Assembly: GCF_003862475.1 (NCBI RefSeq)
Contig: NZ_RRCO01000003.1
Location: 62,001-126,000 of the forward strand
Origin: Lachnoanaerobaculum gingivalis
Lineage (GTDB): Bacteria; Bacillota; Clostridia; Lachnospirales; Lachnospiraceae
Length of the DNA stretch: 64,000 nt
Direction: 5' to 3'
Shown here: positions 54,804 through 63,958 of the stretch, one piece after another
Layout of the letters: each line of letters starts with the position of its first letter
How positions within the stretch are numbered: the first letter of the stretch is position 1
Notes under the pieces: model-generated
What the model saw: only the letters and a program-made list of their open reading frames with translations
What the model was told of the DNA's origin: nothing
The model's database searches: none
Made by a program: the position numbers and the translations under genes

Positions 54804-55777
54804 TACTCTACCTCCTCAATACCAAGCCTTGGAATCCTTTGCTTTTCCTTTGGAATCTCTGATAACTTCATACTTAAATACTTTGCTTCTTCATCACATT
54901 TTTCACAGGTTCCGGCACAGGCACCCACATAGCTACACTCCTCAGAATTAAATTCTATATTGTTCATCTGTGCCAGTTTAAATCTGTATTCACGAAGTGT
55001 ATTGCAAATTTTCTTTCCATCTATTCTGGCTACCTGTCTATATGTCATATCCTTTCTATAAATACCGTCACTAAATTGATTGGGGATATTTACCCTCCCC
55101 TCGATAAAATACATACTTGCTATATTTACATCTCCCGGCAAGTATCTGTTTTCTAACCTATCATTTTTATTTGGCTCTTTTCCCAATGGAATATATGACT
55201 TTGAAGTCAAATCAAAGTAAGATTCATTTCCCATCTCACTTATACCATCTATTACAATCGGGAAAATCTCCTCAAAGTAATTTTGGACATCTTCTAAAAG
55301 ACCACCGAAATTCTTATATTCATTCTTTACATAATCCTGAATATCTATATAACAAACTGATTTTATGCCTGATAAATCTGAAAGCATCTCCTCATGAGCT
55401 TTCATTCTCCATTTTCCTTCAACGCTTAAGGGTGGACTTGCCCAAAGATGAATATTCATATGATGCTCTCTATTTTTAATAATATAATAAGGGTATAAAC
55501 TTGCAGGATCACCGTCAGTCAAAAATAAGATATCATCTTCCGACCTTAACTTGTAATAAAGTTCATCTGCCACATCTTCTAAATCATTATATACTCTACT
55601 GCCAATCCCCATACTCATACCAAGACCAAATGACTTATGTGGACATATAAAGCATTCATATTCATCTGTAGCCTTTACACCTTCAAGGTAAACTACTAAT
55701 ACCAGATCCCTATACTTTTTTAGTATAGGATTCCTTGGATTCCATAATATACCGCTATCTGTTATTACTATTTTCAT
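54803..55777 (-). CDS. Unknown protein with C-terminal Cys cluster
   Basis: 324 residues from ATG 55777 (AGGGG 7 nt upstream); a longer start at 55822 would run into the ATP-grasp gene. The N-terminus MKIVITDSGILW and LFLTDGDPASLYPYYI suggest a Rossmann-like alpha/beta fold. Near the end Cys 281, 287, 291 and 294 (CSYVGACAGTCEKC) form a Cx5Cx3Cx2C cluster that could hold Fe-S or Zn, resembling SPASM-like auxiliary sites. It is coupled to the radical-SAM gene. I recognise no family. Confidence 0.6.
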   Translation of the reverse strand: MKIVITDSGILWNPRNPILKKYRDLVLVVYLEGVKATDEYECFICPHKSFGLGMSMGIGSRVYNDLEDVADELYYKLRSEDDILFLTDGDPASLYPYYIIKNREHHMNIHLWASPPLSVEGKWRMKAHEEMLSDLSGIKSVCYIDIQDYVKNEYKNFGGLLEDVQNYFEEIFPIVIDGISEMGNESYFDLTSKSYIPLGKEPNKNDRLENRYLPGDVNIASMYFIEGRVNIPNQFSDGIYRKDMTYRQVARIDGKKICNTLREYRFKLAQMNNIEFNSEECSYVGACAGTCEKCDEEAKYLSMKLSEIPKEKQRIPRLGIEEVE

Positions 55778-55778
55778 A

Positions 55779-56681
55779 TTATTTCCCCTGATTTTGAAAA
55801 GTTCTGTAAAACTCATATGCATCTATTTGTTGCAGTCCTGATACCTGACCATCTCCCATTTCCATTATTATAAGGCTGCCATCAGTTTTCCTTGCCAAAT
55901 CTATAGTCACAAAATTACTTTCTATCTTACTTGCTATTGATTCAATCCATATATATTCATCTTCCGATATATTTACTTCTTCATTCTCACTCCAGTAATT
56001 ATCTGAAATCAATATTTCTCCCTTAAAAACAAACACCCTGTATTCTTTACAAATTGGCATACCACTGTCTTTATGATTCCCTATAGATTTAAGGCTTTCA
56101 AGCTTTCTAAGTACAACACCACCTTCAAAATTCTCTCCTTGACGATTAAGAAAATTATTGATTACCCTAAAAGTCTCTTCTCTATCACTAATATCTTTTA
56201 TAAAGCAGGCATCATACCACTCATGTTTTCTACTTTTTACATAGTCTTTGACTATAAATGCCCCTTCAAGTCCTTCTGTAAGTTCCAAAGCATCTCCTAT
56301 ATCCCTTGACTCATTCCATACACTAAATGGTGTAAGTCCTTCAAAATCTCTATACCATCCCGGTAAAAGATGGTACTTTGCATACTCTTTCGGTGAGTTT
56401 ATCAGCTGTATTCCCTTTTTCTGAAGCAAATTATAAAAAAGCTCATACATATGTGGTGACATCATCCAACCTCTGTATATAGTTAAGCCTTCAATATCTT
56501 CACCATATAGCGACAATTTCCCATTTTCTAAATCTTCATAACTAAATAATGCACAAGTATGGTCTAGACCTGCTGCCTGATATTCTTCAAGATACTCCTC
56601 ATCTACACTCTTTTTGTTCAGTGGATGACTGCAAAAAATAAAGTTTAAATTTTTAGCTATTTCCAAATTTTCTTTCCTCAT
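55779..56681 (-). CDS. R2K-clade ATP-grasp ligase (DUF4343 type)
   Basis: 300 residues. GAFIVKDYVKSRKHEW, CKEYRVFVFKGEILI and the C-terminal FVTIDLARKTDGSLIIMEMGDGQVSGL are the DUF4343/R2K_3 signatures, an ATP-grasp clade related to CDC123 with two conserved Lys in the RAGNYA part. These enzymes are predicted to ligate peptide or amino-acid tags to proteins. It is one base from the next gene, so co-translated. A terminator-like stem separates it from the DraG gene upstream. Confidence 0.82.
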   Translation of the reverse strand: MRKENLEIAKNLNFIFCSHPLNKKSVDEEYLEEYQAAGLDHTCALFSYEDLENGKLSLYGEDIEGLTIYRGWMMSPHMYELFYNLLQKKGIQLINSPKEYAKYHLLPGWYRDFEGLTPFSVWNESRDIGDALELTEGLEGAFIVKDYVKSRKHEWYDACFIKDISDREETFRVINNFLNRQGENFEGGVVLRKLESLKSIGNHKDSGMPICKEYRVFVFKGEILISDNYWSENEEVNISEDEYIWIESIASKIESNFVTIDLARKTDGSLIIMEMGDGQVSGLQQIDAYEFYRTFQNQGK

Positions 56682-56725
56682 ATATACTCCCTAAGCAATT
56701 CCTGTTTTTATTATCTTTAATATAA

Positions 56726-56761
56726 ACAAAAAGCTGTACATTAAAAATGCCAGCTTTTTGT
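56726..56761 (-). terminator. Stem-loop between DraG and R2K genes
   Basis: Perfect 11-bp stem ACAAAAAGCTG/CAGCTTTTTGT with a 14-nt loop, T-rich afterwards on both strands, 15 bp past the DraG stop. It may stop or reduce transcription into the R2K_1/unknown/radical-SAM half. Confidence 0.65.
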
Positions 56762-56775
56762 AAAAATATTAAATT

Positions 56776-57717
56776 TTAGCAATTTAGTAAACTGTCTATC
56801 CAATCTCTTTTCTGTAGCTTGACTTTCCATTTGTCAGGTATATTATCATAGCCGTAATAAAGTCCCGCAAGTCCACCTGTTATGGCTGCTACCGTATCTG
56901 TATCATCACCTAAGTTCACCGCCTTTAGAATAACTTCCTCATAAGAAGATGTATTTACAAGGCACCATATCGCAGCCTCCAGTGTGTACACAACATAGCC
57001 TGTACTTCTTATCTGATTTTCAGATATATCTTTAAATTTTGAAAGCGAAATAATTCTGTTATAATTGTCAAGCTCACTCTTAGTACTTTCTCTATAATAC
57101 TTAAATGCATTATCTACTCCCTGCTGTAGTCGTTCTATTAATTCTCCGTCTTTATCTAAAATAGCTTTTACTAAAAAATAATATATACCACAGGCCGTCT
57201 TACTTCTTAAATGTGCATGTGTTAAAGCGGAACAATTATGTATAATATCTATCGCTTCATCATCCGACAATTTCATATCTTTTTGCTGTTCAAATATGTA
57301 CAGACATACAGGTAGAATTCTCATAAGTGAGCCGTTACCGTTATCCCATTCCGTTTCACCTCCGGATTGTAACGGATCGGCTCCGGTACTATATTTCATA
57401 ATAGCTCTTGAAGTGGCTATTCCTATATCAAAGACTTCATCAAATGGCGTATAATCTCCATTCATACACCAATCGTGGAATCTCTCCATGATATCCTTAT
57501 AATCAATTTTACCCTTATCTCTGATACTTGCAAGGGTTGCAATTGCCATGCTGCTATCATCCGACCATGTACCCTCAGGCTGATTGTATGTTCCATACCC
57601 TCTCATATCTGTTACAGGATCATTCTTTCTATCTTCTCTTGAAGTAAACTCCACAGGTACTCCCATTGCATCTGCAACAATCAAACCATACATCCCTGAT
57701 TTCCAAATATTATCCAT
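56776..57717 (-). CDS. ADP-ribosylglycohydrolase (DraG/ARH family)
   Basis: 313 residues. GLIVADAMGVPVEF, TWSDDSSMAIA (SDDS 52-55) and LGDDTDTVAAITGGLAGLYYG (DDTD 271-274) are the Mg-binding motifs of DraG/ARH enzymes, which remove ADP-ribose from proteins or nucleic acids. It lies between two R2K ATP-grasp genes. A matching ADP-ribosyltransferase is not present in the window, so it may answer an incoming (phage or toxin) modification or act on a small-molecule substrate. Confidence 0.88.
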   Translation of the reverse strand: MDNIWKSGMYGLIVADAMGVPVEFTSREDRKNDPVTDMRGYGTYNQPEGTWSDDSSMAIATLASIRDKGKIDYKDIMERFHDWCMNGDYTPFDEVFDIGIATSRAIMKYSTGADPLQSGGETEWDNGNGSLMRILPVCLYIFEQQKDMKLSDDEAIDIIHNCSALTHAHLRSKTACGIYYFLVKAILDKDGELIERLQQGVDNAFKYYRESTKSELDNYNRIISLSKFKDISENQIRSTGYVVYTLEAAIWCLVNTSSYEEVILKAVNLGDDTDTVAAITGGLAGLYYGYDNIPDKWKVKLQKRDWIDSLLNC

Positions 57718-57768
57718 TAATTTACCCTTACTCTCATTAACAAATATTTAATATATTACATATCCATC

Positions 57769-58554
57769 TTAAAATTGGTATTCATCCTTTACTCCTAAAA
57801 GCTGACTCCATCTTACAGAAATAAGCTTGGCATAGAAAATACTTGCCAAACCATAGCATCCCAGTGCATAGGCATCATTTATCTCTACCAACAATGTTCG
57901 CCCATCTTTTGTAACACATATGTCCAAACTGCAGGCCGCAGGTCTTTCCTCCCAACTGATAAATGCCTCCAGCATGGAATCCAAAACTTTAAAGTCATAA
58001 TGATATCTATAGCTTTTTCTGCTTCTATCAAGTAATAGTCCATATGGTCTGACATCAACTATCTCGTCATAAATTATAAAACATCTACATTCTGCACATA
58101 TATCCAAAGGCTCACTTACAAGTACCTCATAATCTTCTGAATGATTTCCGCAGCCTACAAGATCTGATATGCTGCTTATTATCTTTCCGGTAAAAACCTT
58201 ACTCTTTATAGGCTTAACAAAATAACCTGCTGACCATTTTTCTTCACTTCTTGAAATACTGTTTATTGTATCCTTCCAAATTTTTCTTCCAAGAAATTTA
58301 TTCATTACTTTAGGATAATCAGGTATACTTGGTTCAACACCGAATTTTGAGAATATACTGTTACATTGTTCTATATAATCCAGCACAATATCTTCTCTGT
58401 TTACTCTATCATAAATTTCATCAATTTTATGATATGGAATAATCTCAGCTCCCATCTCTCTAAAACCATACATTGCATTTGCAATATTTACACTGTGGGG
58501 AATTTCCATTTTCATTTCATTGTCAAATTTTGTCTTTAAATAAACTTTTCCCAT
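57769..58554 (-). CDS. R2K-clade ATP-grasp ligase, second type
   Basis: 261 residues, diverged from the ATP-grasp at 55779. WSAGYFVKPIKSKVFTGKII, ICAECRCFIIYDEIVDVRPYG and CSLDICVTKDGRTLLVEINDAYALGCYGL match R2K-type ATP-grasp proteins (nucleotide site and Mg-binding Asp/Glu/Asn). First gene of the operon; GGTGGG is its ribosome site. Its promoter has been moved 3.3 kb away by an insertion sequence whose end lies 30 bp upstream. Confidence 0.78.
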   Translation of the reverse strand: MGKVYLKTKFDNEMKMEIPHSVNIANAMYGFREMGAEIIPYHKIDEIYDRVNREDIVLDYIEQCNSIFSKFGVEPSIPDYPKVMNKFLGRKIWKDTINSISRSEEKWSAGYFVKPIKSKVFTGKIISSISDLVGCGNHSEDYEVLVSEPLDICAECRCFIIYDEIVDVRPYGLLLDRSRKSYRYHYDFKVLDSMLEAFISWEERPAACSLDICVTKDGRTLLVEINDAYALGCYGLASIFYAKLISVRWSQLLGVKDEYQF

Positions 58555-58569
58555 AATCCCACCTTTTTA

Positions 58570-58583
58570 TATTGTTTTCTATT
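58570..58583. repeat. Left 14-bp target duplication (partner 61929-61942)
   Basis: TATTGTTTTCTATT occurs exactly at both edges of the outer insertion sequence, fixing its limits. Confidence 0.8.
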
Positions 58584-58717
58584 TAGGCGTTTGCGAAACG
58601 CCAAAAGCCGTATAAATACGACACTTTTTTGTTACTGAATATAAAAATCTCCTCTAGATCTGTGATATAATGGAGTTGCACAAAACCATAAACCACATCC
58701 CTAAAGGAGACATTACT

Positions 58718-59662
58718 ATGATATCACAAAAACAACTCTCTTTGGCAGATATTTTTGAAGATTGTAAAGATATTTTTGAATCTGACAAACCTCAGTTTCT
58801 TACTCTGCTCGAAAATCACATTGACCTTGATGAAATTATTCCGTTTTCTTTTTACAATCATTATTATGCAGCCACAGGTAGAAATCGAAAATATCCTTTG
58901 ACTGCTATGCTTTGGGCTTTGATCATTCAACGCCTGTTTTCTATTCCTACAGATTCTCTTTTACTGGTCTTCCTTCATTATTCCAGACATCTTAGAGAAT
59001 TCTGCGGCTTTACCAAAGTTCCTGATGCCTCTAAAATCACTCGTTTTAAGCAAGATTTTTTATTGGACTTACAATCTGTTTTTGATAAGCTTGTTGATAT
59101 AACTGAACCGATATGTAGGGATATTGATAACAACCTTGCTTCTATGCTTTTGTTTGATACTTCAGGTATTGAAGCTTATGTAACCGAAAATAATCCTAAA
59201 TATGCCAACCGCATTATCAGGCAGCTCAAATCCTATGCAAGATCTATGAATTTTGATAGTTCTTATGACCCTTATAAGGTGGCATACGCTTCTATGCCTA
59301 CATCAGCTTCATCAAACCATGAGGTTAAACAGCAGTACATTAACGGGCATTTCTGCTACGCTTACAAGTTCGGTATTATTACCAATGGACTTGGAATTGT
59401 TCGTTCCATTGATTTCTACAACAAGGATTATCTTTCTTCCCATCCTGACATTGTAGTTGAAAAGAAAGCAAAGTCTCCAGATGAAGACAAATCACTTGCT
59501 GATTCCAAGGCTTTACTGCCTACCTTAAAGGACTTTAAAACAAGGCATCCAGACATTAAACCATCTATATTCCTTGGTGATGCAGCCTTTGATACCATTG
59601 AGATTTACAAATTACTTTTTGAAGATTTCAATTTCCAAAAAGCATTTATTCCTTTAATATAA
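58718..59662 (+). pseudogene. DDE transposase, N-terminal two thirds (split by nested IS)
   Basis: ATG 58718 with AAAGGAGA upstream. An N-terminal DUF772-like region (RKYPLTAMLWALIIQRLFSIP, DASKITRFKQDF), then the catalytic Asp in LLFDTSGIEAYVTEN and FLGDAAFDT. The frame is cut after FNFQKAFIPL by the element at 59658 and resumes at 61233 (KVNLSMDNVKYTF). Confidence 0.85.
59631..59657. repeat. Left 27-bp target duplication of nested IS (partner 61233-61259)
   Basis: A 27-bp stretch running from ATTTCCAAAAAGC to CCTTTAA is repeated exactly at 61233-61259. Removing one copy plus the element restores the transposase frame. Confidence 0.88.
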
Positions 59663-61232
59663 GCCATAAATGATAAAGTCCTAGTATACCACAAATAAAA
59701 ATGTCCCACTTATGGTAGAATAGTATTTTGTATATTCTAACACTAGGAGGGACTGACTTATCAGAAAGGTTATTTTATCAATGAATGAACAAAGAAAATA
59801 TGAGGTTATTAAAGGGCTGGTAGATCACCCGGATACAGCTAATAAGGATAGAGCTGCTCTTATCCTAGGATGCACCAAGAGGCATATAAACCGTATGATA
59901 CAAGGTTATATTAAAGATGGTAAGGCATTCTTTATCCATGGTAACAGAGGTAAGAAGCCTGCTACCACTATCCGTCCTGATGTCAGAAGTCAGGTTATTG
60001 ATCTATACAGAACTAAATACTACGAGGCTAACTTTGAACACTATACGGAGCTTCTTAAAAAGCATGAGGGTATAAGCATCTCTTCTTCCTCTGTAATGAG
60101 TATTTTGGAGTCAGAGTACATTCTATCTCCAAAGGCTACAAAAGCTAAGCGTAGACGCATTAAGCAGGCTCTCAGAGCCAAGAAGCAAGCTGCAACATCA
60201 AAAAAGGAATTATCACAGATACAAGCTAACTTAGTAGCAGTTGAAGATGCTCACAGTCGTCGTCCAAGATGTGCTTATTTCGGCGAATTGCTTCAAATGG
60301 ATGCTACACCTTATGAATGGGTGCCCGGACAGATATGGCATCTACATTTGGCCATTGATGATGCCTCAGGTGTTGTTACGGGTGCATGGTTTGATACTCA
60401 AGAGACTCTTAACGGCTACTACCATGTGTTTGAACAGATTCTTACTGATTATGGTATTCCCTATAAGTTTCTTACTGATAAACGAACTGTATTTACATAC
60501 AAGAAAAAAGGTGCCTTATCTGACGACAAAGACACCTATACACAGTTCGCTTACGCCTGCAAGCAACTTGGTATACAACTTGAATCAAGCAGCGTACCAC
60601 AGGCTAAAGGACGCATAGAACGATTGAATCAAACCTTACAGTCACGCCTGCCTATTGAGTTTAGACTCGCAGGCGTAACCGACATCAATAATGCCAATGA
60701 ATTCCTTTACCACTACATAAAAGAATTCAATGAGAAGTTCTCACTTCCATGTAATGGTATCAAATCTGTCTTTGAAAAGCAACCGTCTAAAGAAAAAATA
60801 AATCTTACTTTGGCGGTTTTAACCGAGAGAACTGTTGATGCCGGACATGCGATTCAATTCGAGAAGAAATTTTATAAGATGGTAGATAATAAAGGAATGC
60901 AGACCCATTACCGAAAAGGTACCAAGGTTATGCTTATCAAAGCATTTGATAGGTCTTTGTTTGCGTGCGTAAATGACAAAGATATTTACGCTCTGGAAGA
61001 AATACCGCCCCATGAGTATAAATCTAAGGACTTGGATTCTGATTACAAACAACCCGAGCCTAGAAAACCTTATATTCCACCAATGAACCATCCTTGGAGA
61101 TTAGGTGCCTTTTATAAATTCGTACACTCACAGCCACACAGAATTGAAGAAGACATAAAAAGTGCATGATAAAAGCCCCTTTTATGGGGCTTATAAATTA
61201 ATTTTTTTGGGACATAATCATTTATGCTTGAC
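59658..61232 (+). mobile_element. Nested IS1202/ISNCY-type insertion sequence
   Basis: 1575 bp. Left end ATAAGCCATAAATGAT and right end, inverted, TCAAGCATAAATGATT form imperfect terminal repeats. The 27-bp duplication fits the IS1202 group, known for long duplications. Confidence 0.82.
59781..61169 (+). CDS. IS1202/ISNCY-type transposase (rve integrase fold)
   Basis: 462 residues. N-terminal helix-turn-helix (AALILGCTKRHINRMIQGYI), then an integrase core with GELLQMDATPYEW (first Asp), FLTDKRTVF (second) and SSVPQAKGRIERLNQTLQ (Glu). The C-terminal RKPYIPPMNHPWRLGAF is typical of this transposase group. Frame intact, so it may be active. Ends in a hairpin with T-run (AAAGCCCCTTTTATGGGGCTT) just after the stop. 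Confidence 0.9.
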   Translation: MNEQRKYEVIKGLVDHPDTANKDRAALILGCTKRHINRMIQGYIKDGKAFFIHGNRGKKPATTIRPDVRSQVIDLYRTKYYEANFEHYTELLKKHEGISISSSSVMSILESEYILSPKATKAKRRRIKQALRAKKQAATSKKELSQIQANLVAVEDAHSRRPRCAYFGELLQMDATPYEWVPGQIWHLHLAIDDASGVVTGAWFDTQETLNGYYHVFEQILTDYGIPYKFLTDKRTVFTYKKKGALSDDKDTYTQFAYACKQLGIQLESSSVPQAKGRIERLNQTLQSRLPIEFRLAGVTDINNANEFLYHYIKEFNEKFSLPCNGIKSVFEKQPSKEKINLTLAVLTERTVDAGHAIQFEKKFYKMVDNKGMQTHYRKGTKVMLIKAFDRSLFACVNDKDIYALEEIPPHEYKSKDLDSDYKQPEPRKPYIPPMNHPWRLGAFYKFVHSQPHRIEEDIKSA

Positions 61233-61777
61233 ATTTCCAAAAAGCATTTATTCCTTTAAAAGTTAATCTCTCAATGGATAATGTTAAATATACATTCAAT
61301 GAAAATGGGATTCCCTGTTGCCCTCATGATTCTTCGCTTCCGATGAAACGTGAAGGAAGTAAATCCCATTTAAGGAGCAAACTGTCTACAATGAAGTTCG
61401 TTTGTCCAAAAATGAAATGGAAATACAACCGACAAGACAAGTCCAAACGGCGTGTCTGTCACTGTGACAATCCTTGTACAACTTCTTCCTGCGGTAGAAT
61501 GATTTATGTTTATCCTGAAAAGAATCTCAGAGCTTATCCCGGAGTAGAACGAGGTTCTAAAGAGTGGGATGAAACATATAAGATCAGGGTAAATGTTGAA
61601 AAATCAATCAATCACTTTAAGGACAGTTTCTGCATTGCCAAACGGAAAACAACAAATGAAAAAACACTGCATTCCGATTTACTGCTAGCCGGTATCTCAC
61701 AGTTATTAACTGTAGTTGTTGCTGATAAAATCAACCAACGACAACATATCAGAAGTTTAAAATCTTTAATTGCTTAG
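61233..61777 (+). pseudogene. DDE transposase, C-terminal third (split by nested IS)
   Basis: Continues the frame from 59657 after removing the nested element: a Cys-rich Zn-binding stretch (CHCDNPCTTSSCGRMIYV) and RVNVEKSINHFKDSFC with the catalytic Glu, ending IRSLKSLIA. An internal ATG at 61274 opens this part but it cannot function alone. Confidence 0.85.
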
Positions 61778-61939
61778 GACTTATCAACTTTATATAATCA
61801 CTATGCTTATTAAAGTGCGCCCAAATCTTGCAGTTATCAACTTTTTAGCTTGAAATTTGTGATTTGCACAAATTTATCCTTGTATACAATAATGATTGCG
61901 AACGAGCTCAGCGAGTTTCGCAATTACCTATTGTTTTCT

Positions 61940-61968
61940 ATTATATAAATACATAAGATAACCATCAA
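61940..61968 (-). promoter_or_regulatory. Displaced promoter of the R2K operon, TTGATG-17-TATAAT
   Basis: -35 at 61963-61968 and perfect -10 at 61940-61945 on the minus strand. The -10 overlaps the target duplication by 3 bp. In the uninterrupted sequence the -10 would be about 30 bp from the R2K gene start, an ordinary distance. Confidence 0.65.
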
Positions 61969-61986
61969 TATACTTGTAGTATAAAA

Positions 61987-62014
61987 AATTCCCTGTAGTT
62001 TAAAACAGGGAATT
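61987..62014 (-). terminator. Terminator of the YdjM-like gene
   Basis: 10-bp perfect stem AATTCCCTGT/ACAGGGAATT with an 8-nt loop and TTTT on the minus strand, 14 bp after the stop. Confidence 0.85.
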
Positions 62015-62027
62015 AAAGAACTATATT

Positions 62028-62666
62028 TTATCTTTGTAATAAACCGCTTATATTGATCAGAATAAAAAGTACAGGCCTTGAAGTAAGTATTAATATCAAT
62101 ACCAGTAAATTAGATATGTGAAAAAGCAAATTATTTACTAACCCGTCTGATGAGCACATTCGTAATGCAAATCCCTTGCCTATAGGCCAAAAAAGCTTCT
62201 CACGCTTTCCATTGAGTGCATCAATAACCATATGTGAAATAAAACCTATACTAAAATACGGAGCCGCATCCGGGAAAATCATATATACAAAAAAGCTTAG
62301 CCCAAGTAATGCCACTATTGAATGCATAAATGATCTATGTGGCTGTTTCATTCCAAAAATACATATACACAAAAACGCTGATATTCCGGTAATAATACGT
62401 GCGATATTGCTGTCCGCCATCAGTCTGTCATATATACCGACGTGAAAAACAGTATCTGCAATTACTATTCCTGTAATAGTTCCGATGGCCAAACCTATAA
62501 TGCGATCCACCTTATTGTAGGCACCGGATGTACCTACATCTATATCACTGATAATTCCTCCAAATCCTGCTAAAGCTGTTCCTGCCACAAGCATTGTTAT
62601 GCTCTGTGGCCTGCAGAGTGCAAGCCCTGCTGCCATTCCTACAGAAAAATGTGTCTTTCCCAGCAT
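62028..62666 (-). CDS. YdjM-like membrane metal-dependent hydrolase (DUF457)
   Basis: 212 residues with five to six membrane spans. The start LGKTHFSVGMAAGLALC, then GGIISDIDVGTSGAYNKVDR, HRSFMHSIVALL and GFISHMVIDALNGKREKLFWPIG hold the His/Asp residues of the YdjM/LexA-binding DUF457 family. Reaction not established in the family. It lies 15 bp after the unknown gene upstream. Confidence 0.88.
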   Translation of the reverse strand: MLGKTHFSVGMAAGLALCRPQSITMLVAGTALAGFGGIISDIDVGTSGAYNKVDRIIGLAIGTITGIVIADTVFHVGIYDRLMADSNIARIITGISAFLCICIFGMKQPHRSFMHSIVALLGLSFFVYMIFPDAAPYFSIGFISHMVIDALNGKREKLFWPIGKGFALRMCSSDGLVNNLLFHISNLLVLILILTSRPVLFILINISGLLQR

Positions 62667-62681
62667 CCTTTACCTTTCTTA

Positions 62682-63677
62682 CTATCTCCTACCTGCTTCA
62701 AAAATTTGGTTTGCAAGTAACTCTATCTCACAGTTTTCATCTACAAGATTTTCTTTTTGCCAATCCAAAATATTACTTATAACTTTACAATTCTCAGAAC
62801 TTAGCGGTAAATGCTTTATAGAATGATTTAAAACTGCTGACAAAATTTCTTTCGGGTTTTCTATATTTGAAATACCAAGTACAGGTCCCTCATCAAGTAT
62901 TGCATCCACAATCGATAAAACTCCTTCAAGCTCCTCATAGGTAAGCCTATCTTTTTTAAGTATTGCTTCCACATCCGCCTTTTTATAGCAATCCCATCCC
63001 GAATAAGCCGGCATGACTCCATTTGATACCGCACCTGTCAAAAGCCAATACTTTATCTCTTCCGTATCCGGTTCAATATAGTGAACTGCATGCACTTTAC
63101 CCCATCCGTTTACAGACTTTGCAATATTCATGATTTCAGTATTACCATTCTCCCAGTTTCTCATTATAAAAACCGAATATAATGTAAACTCATCTGAAAG
63201 GCCAAGAGTCCTTACCATACCCTTTACTTCATCACTTTGTTTAAACAATTCCTGAATAATCATTCCGACTTTAACACATTCAATATTTGCAGACTGAGTC
63301 ATCAAATGTAGAGAGTATATATAAAATTTATCCTCTATTTCATCTTTGCGGGCAAGTATACAATCTTGAAGCTCATCTATAAAATTTATTACCCTAATGC
63401 GTTCACAAAGCTTTTCAAGCACAGAATCAGCCTGATCATAATCACCTTTATTAGCAAATGTAATAACTGTATTTATTTCTTCTATATCTTTCTTTGTGAT
63501 CTCTGCCACACCCATATGATAGGCACATATACCATCCTTCGCACCGTCTATATACTTAAGACCTTCTTCATCATTTGGTAGTGAAAAATCTTTTCCCAAA
63601 GTTATTATATCATCATCTTTAAATTCAGTTTTCCTCAAGCGATCTGCTATAATTTCAAATATAGGCTTTTTGTTCAT
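62682..63677 (-). CDS. Unknown helical protein
   Basis: 331 residues, mostly helical, perhaps HEAT-like. KVHAVHYIEPDTEEIKYWLLTGAVSNGVMP and YSGWDCYKKADVE look like conserved blocks. I cannot assign a family or function. It lies between a TIGR04076 gene (11 bp) and the YdjM-like gene (15 bp), so they are probably one operon. Confidence 0.75.
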   Translation of the reverse strand: MNKKPIFEIIADRLRKTEFKDDDIITLGKDFSLPNDEEGLKYIDGAKDGICAYHMGVAEITKKDIEEINTVITFANKGDYDQADSVLEKLCERIRVINFIDELQDCILARKDEIEDKFYIYSLHLMTQSANIECVKVGMIIQELFKQSDEVKGMVRTLGLSDEFTLYSVFIMRNWENGNTEIMNIAKSVNGWGKVHAVHYIEPDTEEIKYWLLTGAVSNGVMPAYSGWDCYKKADVEAILKKDRLTYEELEGVLSIVDAILDEGPVLGISNIENPKEILSAVLNHSIKHLPLSSENCKVISNILDWQKENLVDENCEIELLANQIFEAGRR

Positions 63678-63688
63678 ACTTACTCCCT

Positions 63689-63958
63689 TTATTTTTCCAT
63701 CTCAGCCTTAAAAACCAAAATAACATCCGCATCCGAACAGCAAAACTCTGCACATCCTTCAGCCTGTCCGGGCAATTTGCCGCCATACCTTAGAATATCT
63801 ATATATGGAAAGGCACAGTGCATCGCCATAGGACAAATCTTACCCCTGTCCTCATCATAATCAAATACTTCTCCAACATGGTGACCTCTATGACAACCCA
63901 TCTTCCCCCTACGATCTGTAATAGTTATTTTTATTTTTGGACGCTTTCCTCTGTTCAT
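63689..63958 (-). CDS. TIGR04076 family protein
   Basis: 89 residues. GCHRGHHVGEVFDY, KICPMAMHCAFPYIDILRYGG and CCSDADVILVFK match the TIGR04076 family, small Cys-rich proteins of unknown role common in anaerobes. The Cys/His residues may bind metal. GGAGG precedes the ATG. First gene of a three-gene operon. Confidence 0.85.
   Translation of the reverse strand: MNRGKRPKIKITITDRRGKMGCHRGHHVGEVFDYDEDRGKICPMAMHCAFPYIDILRYGGKLPGQAEGCAEFCCSDADVILVFKAEMEK

Larger units (their letters stand above)
58584..61928 (+). mobile_element. DDE insertion sequence (DUF772-type) carrying a nested element
   Basis: Flanked by 14-bp direct repeats. Both ends contain TTGCGAAAC in inverted orientation (58591-58599 and near 61914-61922) within small palindromes. 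Without the nested element it is about 1.75 kb with one transposase gene. Family placement (IS1182- or IS4-like) is uncertain. Confidence 0.8.
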
